DNA of 34,081 nucleotides from Thermoplasmata archaeon (lineage in GTDB: Archaea; Thermoplasmatota; Thermoplasmata; Thermoplasmatales; ARK-15): the NCBI GenBank assembly GCA_023261755.1, contig JAGDXS010000027.1, positions 1-34,081 of the forward strand, read 5' to 3'. The first letter of the stretch is position 1; the number at the start of each line of letters is the position of its first letter. Shown one piece after another: positions 24,066 through 32,790 of the stretch. Both the position numbers and the translations under genes were made by a program. Under the pieces are notes generated by a model that did no database searches, was not told the DNA's origin, and saw only the letters and a list, made by a program, of their open reading frames with translations.

Positions 24066-25934
24066 ATGAGCGGTTATGACACTCTCCTTGGGGAAGAAAA
24101 TGAAAAACATTTCCTTCTAGGCAATGAAGCAATAGTTCGTGGTGCAATTGAATCTGGAGTAGGTGTAGCTGCAACCTATCCTGGTACACCATCTAGCGAA
24201 GTTGGTGATGTACTTTCTAAGATTGCAAAAAAGGCAGGTATTTATTTCGAGTATTCAACAAATGAAATAGTGGCACTTGAAGTAGCGGCATCCGCTGCCG
24301 CTTCAGGCATAAGAGCTTTCACATTCATGAAGCACGTCGGCTTGAATGTTGCAGCAGACGCATTTATGAGCGTTGGATATGCTGGAACAAAGGCTGGTTT
24401 GGTGATAATGACAGGCGATGATCCATCCATGTTCTCATCGCAGAATGAGCAGGATAACAGGCATTATGCAGAAATGGCGTTCATCCCATTGATTGAACCA
24501 TCGAATCCACAGGAGGCAAAGGATTTTCTTATTTATTCATTTGATCTTTCTGAAAAAACGGGCTCAGCTGTTCTTTTTAGAACAACAACAAGGGTAAGCC
24601 ATCAAAGAGCAAATGTTACATTTGGTAAAAAAATGGAAATAAAAAATAAGTCTCATTTCATTAGGGATCAAAATAAGTTTGTTCTGGTTCCCGCAAATGC
24701 TTATGTTGCCAAGGATAAATTAATAAAAAGATTTGAAAATTTAAAAGAATTTTCCGAAAATTCACCTTTGAACGTTATTTATGGCAATGGAAATGAATGG
24801 GGCATAATTACTGCAGGTGCTGCATATAACTCCGTAATGGATGCAATAAATATCTCCGGTCTTAAATTTGATATATTGAAACTTGGATTTTCAAATCCAA
24901 TGCCTGAAAGGAAGATCATTAATTTCCTAAAGGACCACAAGTCTGTGATCATTTTTGAGGAATTGGATCCATTTATTGAATCAAAGGTAAGAATAATTGC
25001 ACAGATGAACAATATAAATTCCAAAATATATGGAAAAATGGACAGCTATGTACCCTGGAGTTACGAATTCAACCCTGACAGAGTTTTGGCTGTATTTTCA
25101 AAATTATTTAATATTAATTATAGCATATCAACAGTAAATCAAGATATTAAATTACCATCAAGGCCACCTGTGCTTTGCCCTGGATGTCCACACAGGGCTA
25201 CATTCTATGCTGTCAAATTGGTATCAAAACAATTAAGGTTAAAGGATCCAATTTTCCCAAATGATATTGGATGTTATACATTGGGTATTCAGAAACCCTA
25301 TGAGGAAGCAGATTACCTTTTATGCATGGGTTCATCCATTGGCTCAGGGTGCGGCTTTTCAAAAACAACAGATCAAAAGGTTATTTCATTCATAGGTGAT
25401 TCAACATTTTTCCATGCAGGCATACCAGGTTTAATAAATGCTGTTCATAATGGCCATAAATTCGTTTTAATAATTCTTGATAACAGAACTACTGCAATGA
25501 CAGGACATCAACCAAATCCTGGTCTTCCAATAAATGGTATGCGTGAGCCTGCACCAGAAATTTCAATAGAAGAAATTGTTAAAGCAATAGGTGTAAGATA
25601 CGTTAAAACAGTCGATCCATATGACCTTAAGAGCACTATAATTGCGATTAGAGAAGCTGTAAATTTTGATGGTATGGCAGTAGTAATATCTAAGAGAGAA
25701 TGTGCTTTACTTAGAGATGCTGAAATGATCAGAAATAAAAAATGGGTGAGGTACCATATAAATCAGGAAAAATGCACTAGATGTATGAATTGTGTGTTGA
25801 ATTTCTCCTGTCCAGCTTTCTACGTTGACAAGGATGGTGCAGTGTTAATAGATCCTGTTCTATGCGATGGTTGTGGTGTTTGCTCTCAGCCGCAAGTCTG
25901 CGGTTTCCATGCAATAGAGAGGGATGAACCATGA
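24066..25934 (+). CDS. iorA: Indolepyruvate:ferredoxin oxidoreductase, alpha subunit
   Basis: This 622-residue subunit oxidises aryl-pyruvates from transamination of aromatic amino acids to aryl-acyl-CoA with ferredoxin. The N-terminal region has TYPGTPSSEVGDVLS and MKHVGLNVAADAF, the middle has CPGCPHRATFY and the TPP site IGDSTFFHAGIPGLIN to LDNRTTAMTGHQPNPG, and the C terminus has two [4Fe-4S] motifs (CTRCMNCVLNFSCPAF and CDGCGVC). Length is normal. GGTG upstream of the ATG and one base after porB make it part of the same operon. The pairing of IOR with POR genes in one transcript fits peptide-based growth. Confidence 0.95.
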   Translation: MSGYDTLLGEENEKHFLLGNEAIVRGAIESGVGVAATYPGTPSSEVGDVLSKIAKKAGIYFEYSTNEIVALEVAASAAASGIRAFTFMKHVGLNVAADAFMSVGYAGTKAGLVIMTGDDPSMFSSQNEQDNRHYAEMAFIPLIEPSNPQEAKDFLIYSFDLSEKTGSAVLFRTTTRVSHQRANVTFGKKMEIKNKSHFIRDQNKFVLVPANAYVAKDKLIKRFENLKEFSENSPLNVIYGNGNEWGIITAGAAYNSVMDAINISGLKFDILKLGFSNPMPERKIINFLKDHKSVIIFEELDPFIESKVRIIAQMNNINSKIYGKMDSYVPWSYEFNPDRVLAVFSKLFNINYSISTVNQDIKLPSRPPVLCPGCPHRATFYAVKLVSKQLRLKDPIFPNDIGCYTLGIQKPYEEADYLLCMGSSIGSGCGFSKTTDQKVISFIGDSTFFHAGIPGLINAVHNGHKFVLIILDNRTTAMTGHQPNPGLPINGMREPAPEISIEEIVKAIGVRYVKTVDPYDLKSTIIAIREAVNFDGMAVVISKRECALLRDAEMIRNKKWVRYHINQEKCTRCMNCVLNFSCPAFYVDKDGAVLIDPVLCDGCGVCSQPQVCGFHAIERDEP

Positions 25935-26533
25935 AAACTGTAAATGTAACAATTGTTGGTGTGGGTGGCCAGGGTGTAGTTTCAGCAGGCATGATCATTG
26001 GAACTGCCACAACGAAAAAGAACATAAACACAATTATGTCAGAAATCCATGGTATGGCACAGAGGGGTGGAATTGTATCAGTTGATCTAAGGATAGGAGA
26101 TGCATATGGGCCTATTATACCCAATGGCCTCGTTGATCTAATTATAGGTTTTGAAGCAATGGAAACTTTAAGATCATTAAATAGAGCAGGAAAGGATACA
26201 ATTGTAATATTGAACAAAGAGAAGATAATTCCATTTACAGTAAACATAGGTGATAGCCCTTACCCCGATATTGAAAAAATAGTTAAGGAGAAAGATTTAA
26301 AAAATATTATAGAAATTGGTGCTGTAGAATTGGCCAAAGAAACGGGCAATTATCAGGCTGTAAACATGGTAATGATAGGTGCGGCATTAGCATCTGGCAT
26401 TTTACCTATAGAGGAAAAGGATATTGAAGATGCGGTAAAATCAATATTTCCAGAATTTTCTTGGGAATCTAATATAAATGCATTTAAACTAGGTATAAAA
26501 GAATTTAAAAAAATCAAAGGAGCATATCAATAA
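25931..26533 (+). CDS. iorB: Indolepyruvate:ferredoxin oxidoreductase, beta subunit
   Basis: The subunit has 200 residues. TIVGVGGQGVVSAGMIIG is the gamma-type 2-oxoacid oxidoreductase fold, followed by SEIHGMAQRGGIV and LIIGFEAMETLRSL, which distinguish IorB. It forms the heterodimer with IorA. The ATG overlaps the iorA stop (ATGA), and the 3' end overlaps the next gene on the opposite strand by 20 bases. It is the last gene of the operon. Specificity for indolepyruvate versus other aryl-pyruvates is not readable. Confidence 0.94.
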   Translation: MKTVNVTIVGVGGQGVVSAGMIIGTATTKKNINTIMSEIHGMAQRGGIVSVDLRIGDAYGPIIPNGLVDLIIGFEAMETLRSLNRAGKDTIVILNKEKIIPFTVNIGDSPYPDIEKIVKEKDLKNIIEIGAVELAKETGNYQAVNMVMIGAALASGILPIEEKDIEDAVKSIFPEFSWESNINAFKLGIKEFKKIKGAYQ

Positions 26534-27482
26534 AACTTTCTATCCTTATTTTTGTTCTTTCATCCAAAGGACCTGGCCTATTCCCTTCTATGGTTAAGAC
26601 AGGTATGTCAATGCTATCCTTTATAACATAATCAAGTATTTGTCTATGGCAGAAGCTTTGCACATAATGTATTATGCCCTCAATTTTCCTTTTTTTGATT
26701 TCATTTTTTATATCCGATATTCTGTCCTTTACCGTATAGGGATATGTGTATTTTATATACTTTTCAATCCAATCCGATTCTGGGAAGGGCATAGAAAATT
26801 GTCTTTGAACTTCATTAAAAACAACATGGGCACCATTCTCGCTTAAAAAATTATAAAGATCTGTGAATATTGGTGGTACACCTATATAGCCAAGTCTCAA
26901 TGTATAATCAATTTTTTCTCTATTCTTAGCTATACTTAAAAATTCTTTTGCGCTATTTACATAATTTTTCACATTTCCTAAAAAATCGCTTGTATTTACA
27001 AGGTAATAATGATTTTCAAGACCAGTTACTTTATCTTTCACTGTTAAATAATCTATTTCCCAGGCTAATTTTCTTGCTTCATCTACTTGGTCAATGATCC
27101 TTTTCAACTCGTACTTATCACTTTTCAATGTTTGCATCAAATTGTTTATCTCATCCTCTAATTTTGATACATTTTTATCATATGGATAAGAAAATGGTAT
27201 GACTTTAACATTTTTGAAATCTAAAAAATCCAGAAGTGATTCAGTATTACTGCAGTCACCTCTTACTACACCAATTACAGCGTCCATTTTTTCCTTTATT
27301 GCTACAGAATAAAGTCCTTTTATCCAAGAACAGGTATTATATGGAAAACCATCTATTTCAGCATTTACTACATATTTTTCAGGATCTGTTGATGTAATGA
27401 ATATGTTGTTTAAATCCTTTGGGACATGATTTCCAGCAAATATGGGTTCAAGAGGCACTGTGGTAGTTAAACCTATTTTCAT
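26514..27482 (-). CDS. 2-hydroxyacyl-CoA dehydratase / benzoyl-CoA reductase D-like protein
   Basis: The 322-residue protein has the pattern of the HGD-D/BcrB-C family (2-hydroxyglutaryl-CoA dehydratase-like): the FPYNTCSWIKG loop, GVVRGDCSNT, SFCHRQILD, and the closing TIEGNRPGPLDERTKIRIES, which parallels the family's acid-rich loop and Arg-rich helix. It contains exactly three cysteines, C51, C77 and C278, one in each motif. Three cysteines are what a subunit of this family uses to hold its [4Fe-4S] cluster. Usual family members act as two different subunits with an ATP-dependent activator. Neither is near here. It follows the duplicated 611-residue gene by 39 bases and converges on iorB. 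Confidence 0.75.
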   Translation of the reverse strand: MKIGLTTTVPLEPIFAGNHVPKDLNNIFITSTDPEKYVVNAEIDGFPYNTCSWIKGLYSVAIKEKMDAVIGVVRGDCSNTESLLDFLDFKNVKVIPFSYPYDKNVSKLEDEINNLMQTLKSDKYELKRIIDQVDEARKLAWEIDYLTVKDKVTGLENHYYLVNTSDFLGNVKNYVNSAKEFLSIAKNREKIDYTLRLGYIGVPPIFTDLYNFLSENGAHVVFNEVQRQFSMPFPESDWIEKYIKYTYPYTVKDRISDIKNEIKKRKIEGIIHYVQSFCHRQILDYVIKDSIDIPVLTIEGNRPGPLDERTKIRIESFIDMLL

Positions 27483-27521
27483 TGAATAAGAAAATGTTAT
27501 TGTGAATTTAACATTTTTGAA

Positions 27522-29357
27522 TTATTTAATGATTTCAAACTTTGATAAAATTATTTTAAAGCCTATGTCTGCAAACATATCAAGATTGCTTAAAAATAAA
27601 GGCACCATCTTTTCTTCCATAAAAATGTTAACTTTGCATGTACCGTTCTTACATTCAAATTCAAAATATAAAAAGAAAATGAGGTTATCGTTCATACTTT
27701 TTAAGAAATCCTCTACAATATTTCCAATCGAGGGAATTTCTTTTACAATAGTTGTAAGATTTACTATCTCTAAACCATTCCCATGATCCACAACAAATTG
27801 AATATTATTTACTTCGCTGCTGAAATTCTTCAATATACCTTTTGCATCTGGACCTTCAAAATTAAAAATGAATTGCATTGCTCCAATCTCAGATTCTAAA
27901 CCAAGGTTTCTAATAAATGCAATTGGATCCTCAGATTCACATACTTTTTCTATTCTAAAACTATCCTTTCCTAGAATAGTGTGATAAATATCATGAACAT
28001 TTAAAATTCTTGCCGTTACATCATATTCATAATCCTTGTTGTACTGGTCGCAATAGTATATTCTATTGTTGTTTATTAAATGAAATGGCAAATGGAAAGA
28101 ACCTGGAAGGTTTATTTGCCTATCTACACTTATTTTTTCAAATATATCCTTATTTGATTTTGAAATATCTGGAAATTTTAGCCATAAGAATGACCTATTT
28201 TCATCTATTTTTATATTATTTCTAATTGCTTTTATCTTTACCTCCGGATATATTTGGGAACTGTTATCCAGGACAAAAAATAGATCCAAGGAGAGTGAAT
28301 CATTGTAAATTATTGCCTTATCTATGATATCTTTTATTAAAGGCATATAATCCATATCTTTTGAATAAATTATCTCCTTTTGGAACATTTCTTTATTTAA
28401 TGTACTAAATGGTAATTCATTTTTCTTTTCCTCTTGATAATCAATTTCAAGCTTTTTTACCTTTGAGAAAGAAAATTTTACACCCGATTCAACTATTTTA
28501 TTCAATGCCCTTAAGACGTCCAAAAGAAATCTTTCTTCAACTATCCATCTTACCCTGCATATTCCATTTTCACATTTTCCATCAAAATAAGATGTGAATG
28601 CAAATTTTTCAGAAAGATCTTTTACTGAATTGAATATTCCTTCTGATGGAATATTCAAATTATTAATCATATCTTTTAACATAAATTTATAAAATTCACC
28701 ATTAATTTTTACAATGAATTCATCCTCTTCTGGGTTTATAGTAGCCCTTTTCAATATTCCTATTAAATTTGGACCCTCATATGGAAAGGACACCTCCATC
28801 TCATAGAAATTCTGATCCACCTGACCGTATTTAAATAATTCAATAAAATTTTCAGATTCTGAAATTCTTTCAATTTTGAAAGAGCCTGAGCCATAAAATT
28901 CGTTATATGCTCTTTGTATTTTATAGAAACTTTCAGAGACATCCGGTTCTGAACTGGCATCGTACTGATAAAGATAATAAATTCTGCCTTCTTTATTTAA
29001 AACCAGTGGAAATACCATTCCCTTATCTACTGATCTTAGATTTTTTCCCATTAGCATTGATCTCATTTTTTCATTTCCCAATGTTTCCCCTTGGAAACTT
29101 ACCCAATATATGTTCTCATTTTTATTGAATTTAAGACCGATTTTTTCTCCTTCAAGAATTAGCCTGGAATATCCTGGATCATTTTCAGTAACAAAGAAAT
29201 AGTGCATTCCTGTCAAAAAATCGTAATAAATTGATTTCCCCTTTAATATATATTGAAGATTCTTTAACTTAATTTCTGTTGAAACGGAGAAAATAACCTG
29301 TTTTTGAAACATTATTTTATTTACATAAACATTAGGATCATTATTTTCAAATTCCAT
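27522..29357 (-). CDS. Unrecognised 611-residue protein with an internal tandem duplication
   Basis: No known domain is recognised. The protein consists of two homologous halves: residues about 16-310 and about 324-611. Matching landmarks keep a constant offset of 307: RIYYLYQY at 125 with RIYYCDQY at 432, FKIERISESE at 160 with FRIEKVCESE at 467, GILK at 200 with 507, and a CxNGxC pair (C262/C267 with C569/C574). There is no signal peptide or membrane segment. The start ATG has a GAGGTG ribosome site about eight bases before it, and an 18-base A/T palindrome lies upstream at 29380-29397. A sensor or regulatory protein is one guess, but this is unsupported. It may share a transcript with the dehydratase-like gene. 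Confidence 0.75.
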   Translation of the reverse strand: MEFENNDPNVYVNKIMFQKQVIFSVSTEIKLKNLQYILKGKSIYYDFLTGMHYFFVTENDPGYSRLILEGEKIGLKFNKNENIYWVSFQGETLGNEKMRSMLMGKNLRSVDKGMVFPLVLNKEGRIYYLYQYDASSEPDVSESFYKIQRAYNEFYGSGSFKIERISESENFIELFKYGQVDQNFYEMEVSFPYEGPNLIGILKRATINPEEDEFIVKINGEFYKFMLKDMINNLNIPSEGIFNSVKDLSEKFAFTSYFDGKCENGICRVRWIVEERFLLDVLRALNKIVESGVKFSFSKVKKLEIDYQEEKKNELPFSTLNKEMFQKEIIYSKDMDYMPLIKDIIDKAIIYNDSLSLDLFFVLDNSSQIYPEVKIKAIRNNIKIDENRSFLWLKFPDISKSNKDIFEKISVDRQINLPGSFHLPFHLINNNRIYYCDQYNKDYEYDVTARILNVHDIYHTILGKDSFRIEKVCESEDPIAFIRNLGLESEIGAMQFIFNFEGPDAKGILKNFSSEVNNIQFVVDHGNGLEIVNLTTIVKEIPSIGNIVEDFLKSMNDNLIFFLYFEFECKNGTCKVNIFMEEKMVPLFLSNLDMFADIGFKIILSKFEIIK

Positions 29358-29379
29358 AAACTTTGCACCTCAGGAATTT

Positions 29380-29397
29380 AATTAATAATTATTAATT
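29380..29397. repeat. 18-base perfect A/T palindrome upstream of the duplicated-protein gene
   Basis: AATTAATAATTATTAATT is its own reverse complement. It lies in the 111-base gap between divergent genes, just upstream of the minus-strand 611-residue gene, where a promoter would be. It could be an operator or just A/T-rich promoter DNA with TATA-like character on both strands; such sequences arise easily at this base composition. Confidence 0.4.
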
Positions 29398-29468
29398 CTA
29401 GTAATAAATTTTTCTTTAAAACAATGGAAAAATTTATTATGGGTATATCATTTATATTTTGAAAAATT

Positions 29469-30149
29469 ATGAAAATTAGAGCATTTAAATCAATGTTCAT
29501 CATCGGGGAGAGAAAATTATTCGAATCACTTTCAGAATACATTAAGATTGAAAAAGACGCGTCAAAAACAGCTCAGGAAATGTTTTTATGCAATGGAGAA
29601 AATTTTGTAACATTAAAGGAAAAATTGAAAGAATTTGAAAAAGATGGTGATGAAATAACATTTGATCTAAAAAGTAACATATTGGAGGGTGCCATTAGCC
29701 CCAACCTGCTTGATACTTTCCTTGAATTAATTGAACAATTTGATAACATTTTGGATCTTTTGTACTTTGTAAGCAGGGAAATTTCAAGGTTCCATCTGTT
29801 TTTACAAAAAGATAAAAATGGAAATGAAAGAATAATATGTGAATTTTATAGAAAATTTGTGGATATAGTGAATATGCATTTAAATGCCCTGGATAAAATA
29901 GAATTGATGCTAAATACAAGTTCGGAAAATGAAATTATAAAGGCATGGTCTGAAATAATAGATTTTGAGGAAAGGGTAGATGATATTAAGGACAATCTTC
30001 TAGATACTGTCTATTCCGAATCAGGATCACTTCATTATTTGATTTTCATTCATTTGGTTGAAATAATACACAAGCTTGATGATCTACTTGATACTGATAG
30101 AGATATTTCTGAATCTATACTTAACGTTGTTTATACTATAAGTAAGTAA
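29469..30149 (+). CDS. DUF47/PhoU-like helical protein
   Basis: This 226-residue protein is all-helical. It shows the acidic metal-binding patterns of the PhoU/DUF47 family: EKDGDEITFDL near residues 57-67, EERVDDIKDNLLDT near 175-188, and IIHKLDDLLDTDRDIS near the C terminus. Family members often pair with a Pit-type phosphate transporter gene and are thought to regulate it, but no transporter lies nearby in this window. The ATG at 29469 has TATA-like sequence about 30 bases before it (AAATTTATTATG). Its end overlaps the convergent glycerophosphodiesterase gene by 14 bases. Confidence 0.85.
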   Translation: MKIRAFKSMFIIGERKLFESLSEYIKIEKDASKTAQEMFLCNGENFVTLKEKLKEFEKDGDEITFDLKSNILEGAISPNLLDTFLELIEQFDNILDLLYFVSREISRFHLFLQKDKNGNERIICEFYRKFVDIVNMHLNALDKIELMLNTSSENEIIKAWSEIIDFEERVDDIKDNLLDTVYSESGSLHYLIFIHLVEIIHKLDDLLDTDRDISESILNVVYTISK

Positions 30150-30840
30150 CTTGTTTTCTTATTATGTCGCATCTGTCTGAAATTATTCCATACAAATTTT
30201 TTGCGTAATTTTTAATGATTGATATGTCATTAACCGTCCAGGGTGCTAGTTTAATTTTTTCATTATTTAATTTTACAAAATTATCCAGAATTTTAATGTC
30301 AGGTAAAAGATATTCAAGATTAAATTCTTCAATAAATTTTTCCAATACATCAAATGGAAGAATTTTTTCTGAATTTTTTTCATAATCCAAACCAAGGATA
30401 TATTTTTCAGAATATAATCTCATCTCTTCCAGAGATTTAGGATCAAAAGATATGAAAACAAGATTTCTGTAATTATTAAAATTTTTATGCAGAATTTCTG
30501 GAAGCGCTTCATTGTATCTTTTACCATAATCGTCTATTGTTTTCAATTCAACATAAATTTTTTTATCACCGAACTTTTTTACTACTTCGTACAATGTTGG
30601 TATGTGATCATTTCCAAGCTTAATCTTCTGAATTTCAGATAATGATAATTCATAAATTTTTTCATCCATATTTGATAATCTTTTTAAATCAAAGTCATGA
30701 AAAACAATAGGAACATGATCTGAGGAAAGATGTACATCAAGCTCAACAGCATCTGCACCATTTTTAAATGCATCTTCAAATGATCCAATTGTATTTTCCA
30801 CGTGTGATATTGGTAATCCTCTATGTCCAACAATTTCCAT
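30136..30840 (-). CDS. Glycerophosphodiester phosphodiesterase
   Basis: This 234-residue enzyme has the full GDPD active site: VGHRG (His6, Arg7), ENT (Glu15), ELDVH (Glu33, Asp35, His37), FHDFDLKR with catalytic His48, and VELK with a later Glu. It hydrolyses glycerophosphodiesters to glycerol phosphate and an alcohol. No signal peptide is visible, so it is cytoplasmic. Divergent from glpK with a 72-base shared upstream region, it fits a glycerol/phospholipid salvage module. Whether it acts on glycerol-1-phosphate diesters (archaeal lipids) or imported glycerol-3-phosphate diesters cannot be told. Confidence 0.93.
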   Translation of the reverse strand: MEIVGHRGLPISHVENTIGSFEDAFKNGADAVELDVHLSSDHVPIVFHDFDLKRLSNMDEKIYELSLSEIQKIKLGNDHIPTLYEVVKKFGDKKIYVELKTIDDYGKRYNEALPEILHKNFNNYRNLVFISFDPKSLEEMRLYSEKYILGLDYEKNSEKILPFDVLEKFIEEFNLEYLLPDIKILDNFVKLNNEKIKLAPWTVNDISIIKNYAKNLYGIISDRCDIIRKQVTYL

Positions 30841-30912
30841 AGTTAATGTAATATTATTCTGAAAATAAATGTTTTGAGCAAATTTATTATCATGTTTTAC
30901 AATATTAAATTC
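30841..30912. promoter_or_regulatory. Shared upstream region of the phosphodiesterase and glpK
   Basis: The region holds TATA-like ACATTTATTTT for the minus-strand gene and AAATTTATTAT (about 30881-30891) for glpK, each about 25-30 bases from its ATG. Divergent promoters in such close contact invite joint regulation of glycerol use. No operator palindrome is evident. Confidence 0.45.
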
Positions 30913-32406
30913 ATGGGAAAAGATTACATTGCCGCAATAGATGTGGGTACAACAGGTACAAAATGCATAATTTTTGATAAAAATGCAAAAATAGTTTCTA
31001 AAAGTTATATTAAAAATAATTTAATATATCCACATCCAGGATGGGTGGAACAGGATCCAATGGAACTTGTCGAAAATGTTAAAATTGTTGTAAAGGATGC
31101 AATTAAAAAAGCAAAGGTAGAAAAGGGAGACATAACAGCAATAGGAATTACAAATCAGAGAGAATCCATAGTTGCCTGGAATAAAAATACGGGCATACCC
31201 TACTATAATGTTATCTCTTGGCAGGATACAAGAACAATAGAAATATGCAACGATCTAATTAAAGAAAATTATACTGCCTTAATTAAAAATAAAAGTGGTT
31301 TGTCAATAAATACATACTTTTCAGCTCCTAAAATAAAATGGCTTTCGAATAATATAAATAAGTTCAACGATGGTATTAAAAAAAATGAGGCTTATGTTGG
31401 AACAGTGGATTCCTGGATATTATGGAATCTTACAGGAGGTGTATTTGCTACAGATTTTACAAATGCATCTAGAACAATGTTAATGAATTTAAAAAAATTA
31501 AAATGGGATGATGACTTATTAAATTTATTTGGAATTAATAAAAATATTCTGCCCAATATTTATCCATCATCCAACAGAGGGTTTTTTGGATTTAGTAAGG
31601 AGAATGGCCCATTTATGGAAAATATTCCTGTTTCTGGTATATTGGGAGATCAGCAGGCATCACTCTTAGGCCAAGCATGTTATGAGGAAGGTATGATCAA
31701 AAATACATATGGTACAGGATCGTTCATTCTTTTAAACACAGGAAGAGAAATAAAATATTCAAAACATGGACTTATAACAACAGTAGCTTTTGGTGATGAA
31801 AAAAATATTTCTTATGCACTTGAAGGATCTATTGCTTATACAGGTTCGATTATTGACTGGTTAAAAAACAATATGGGAATTCTTAAAGATGTTAATGAAA
31901 GTGAAAAAATTGCAATTTCAGCTGGAAGTTCAAATGGCGTTTATTTTGTGCCATCTTTTAGCGGACTTTATGCACCATACTGGGATATGAGCGCTAGGGG
32001 CCTTATTATTGGATTAACATCATTTACTAGAAAAGAACATATTGTTCATGCTGCTATAGAAAGTATTGGGTTCCAAACAAGGGATGTTCTGGAGTCAATG
32101 GAAAAAGATTTGAATAAAAAAATCACTGAATTAAGAGTGGATGGTGGAGCATCAAAAAATAATTATTTAATGCAAATACAATCAAATATTATAGGTATAA
32201 ATGTCCTACGTTCAGGAATTTCTGAAACAACTTCCCTTGGCGCAGCATTCTCTGCTGGCCTTGCGATAGATTATTTCTCTTCAGATTTATGGAAATATTA
32301 TTCAATTGATGAAATATTCCAACCAAAAAATTCTGAAAGTGAAAGGGAAATTTCTTATAATTTATGGAAAGAGGCTGTAAAAAGATCAAAAAATTGGATT
32401 CATTAA
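30913..32406 (+). CDS. glpK: Glycerol kinase
   Basis: The 497-residue enzyme of the FGGY family phosphorylates glycerol to sn-glycerol 3-phosphate with ATP. The N-terminal phosphate loop is AAIDVGTTGTKCIIFD, GITNQRESIVAWNKNTG and SWQDTRT are glycerol kinase signatures, and TYGTGSF plus RVDGGASKNNYLMQIQ make the second ATP-binding half. The frame is open back to 30874, but the TATA-like element at about 30881-30891 places initiation close to 30913, where the conserved MGKDYIAAI start lies. Family length is about 500 residues, so nothing is missing. It lies divergent to a glycerophosphodiesterase gene. Confidence 0.95.
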   Translation: MGKDYIAAIDVGTTGTKCIIFDKNAKIVSKSYIKNNLIYPHPGWVEQDPMELVENVKIVVKDAIKKAKVEKGDITAIGITNQRESIVAWNKNTGIPYYNVISWQDTRTIEICNDLIKENYTALIKNKSGLSINTYFSAPKIKWLSNNINKFNDGIKKNEAYVGTVDSWILWNLTGGVFATDFTNASRTMLMNLKKLKWDDDLLNLFGINKNILPNIYPSSNRGFFGFSKENGPFMENIPVSGILGDQQASLLGQACYEEGMIKNTYGTGSFILLNTGREIKYSKHGLITTVAFGDEKNISYALEGSIAYTGSIIDWLKNNMGILKDVNESEKIAISAGSSNGVYFVPSFSGLYAPYWDMSARGLIIGLTSFTRKEHIVHAAIESIGFQTRDVLESMEKDLNKKITELRVDGGASKNNYLMQIQSNIIGINVLRSGISETTSLGAAFSAGLAIDYFSSDLWKYYSIDEIFQPKNSESEREISYNLWKEAVKRSKNWIH

Positions 32407-32504
32407 ATTTAATTTATTTAAAGATAATAAAAGTGGTAGGTATGAAGAAAAAAATGGAAATATTTTTATATAGATTTTTTATATTATCAAATGGGATGTT
32501 TTAA

Positions 32505-32790
32505 TTGCCCGGTCTTATGGTAGGATTAGGTAGAGGAGTGGTACCTTCAAACACATTATTCGCAATCGTTGCAAAAGTTCAGATAATTCCACCGGAAGGT
32601 AGACAGCAGAGTACTCAAAAAGGTTCTAAGCATTTTATACTCCTTGATAACATGGTTCAATGTTTGGTAACAAATTGGAACAAGCAGAGGAAGCTATTAT
32701 AAAATACTGTAAATCAATCAATTCTCAGAATAAAATGACAGTGGCGGCTTTTTCAGGTCAGGTAATTTTTTATTTACTTACCAAAAAGGT
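32505..32790 (+). pseudogene. Truncated, frameshifted von Willebrand factor A (VWA) domain gene
   Basis: This is the left part of a VWA-domain protein, broken twice. The first frame (start TTG 32505 or ATG 32517) reads to FILLDN. There the frame shifts: the next two bases (32652-32653) are AT where one serine codon is needed, and from 32654 the other frame reads GSMFGNKLEQAEEAIIKYC and continues to VAAFSGQ. Joined, this is a good VWA metal site (D-x-S-x-S, DNSGSM), so a one-base loss in the serine codon explains it. Uncorrected, the first frame stops at 32702. Similarity fades after about 32765-32790, far short of the about 180-residue domain, so the 3' part is missing too. An assembly error could explain the frameshift but not the truncation. 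Confidence 0.65.

Noticed and set aside
30874-30912. N-terminal extension of glycerol kinase by 13 codons
   Set aside because: It would include the TATA-like element, and the family N terminus begins at MGKDYIAAI.
32491-32523. Tiny reading frame with Cys-x-x-Cys (MGCFNCPVLW)
   Set aside because: Only ten codons and out of frame with the VWA fragment. No support for a real peptide.
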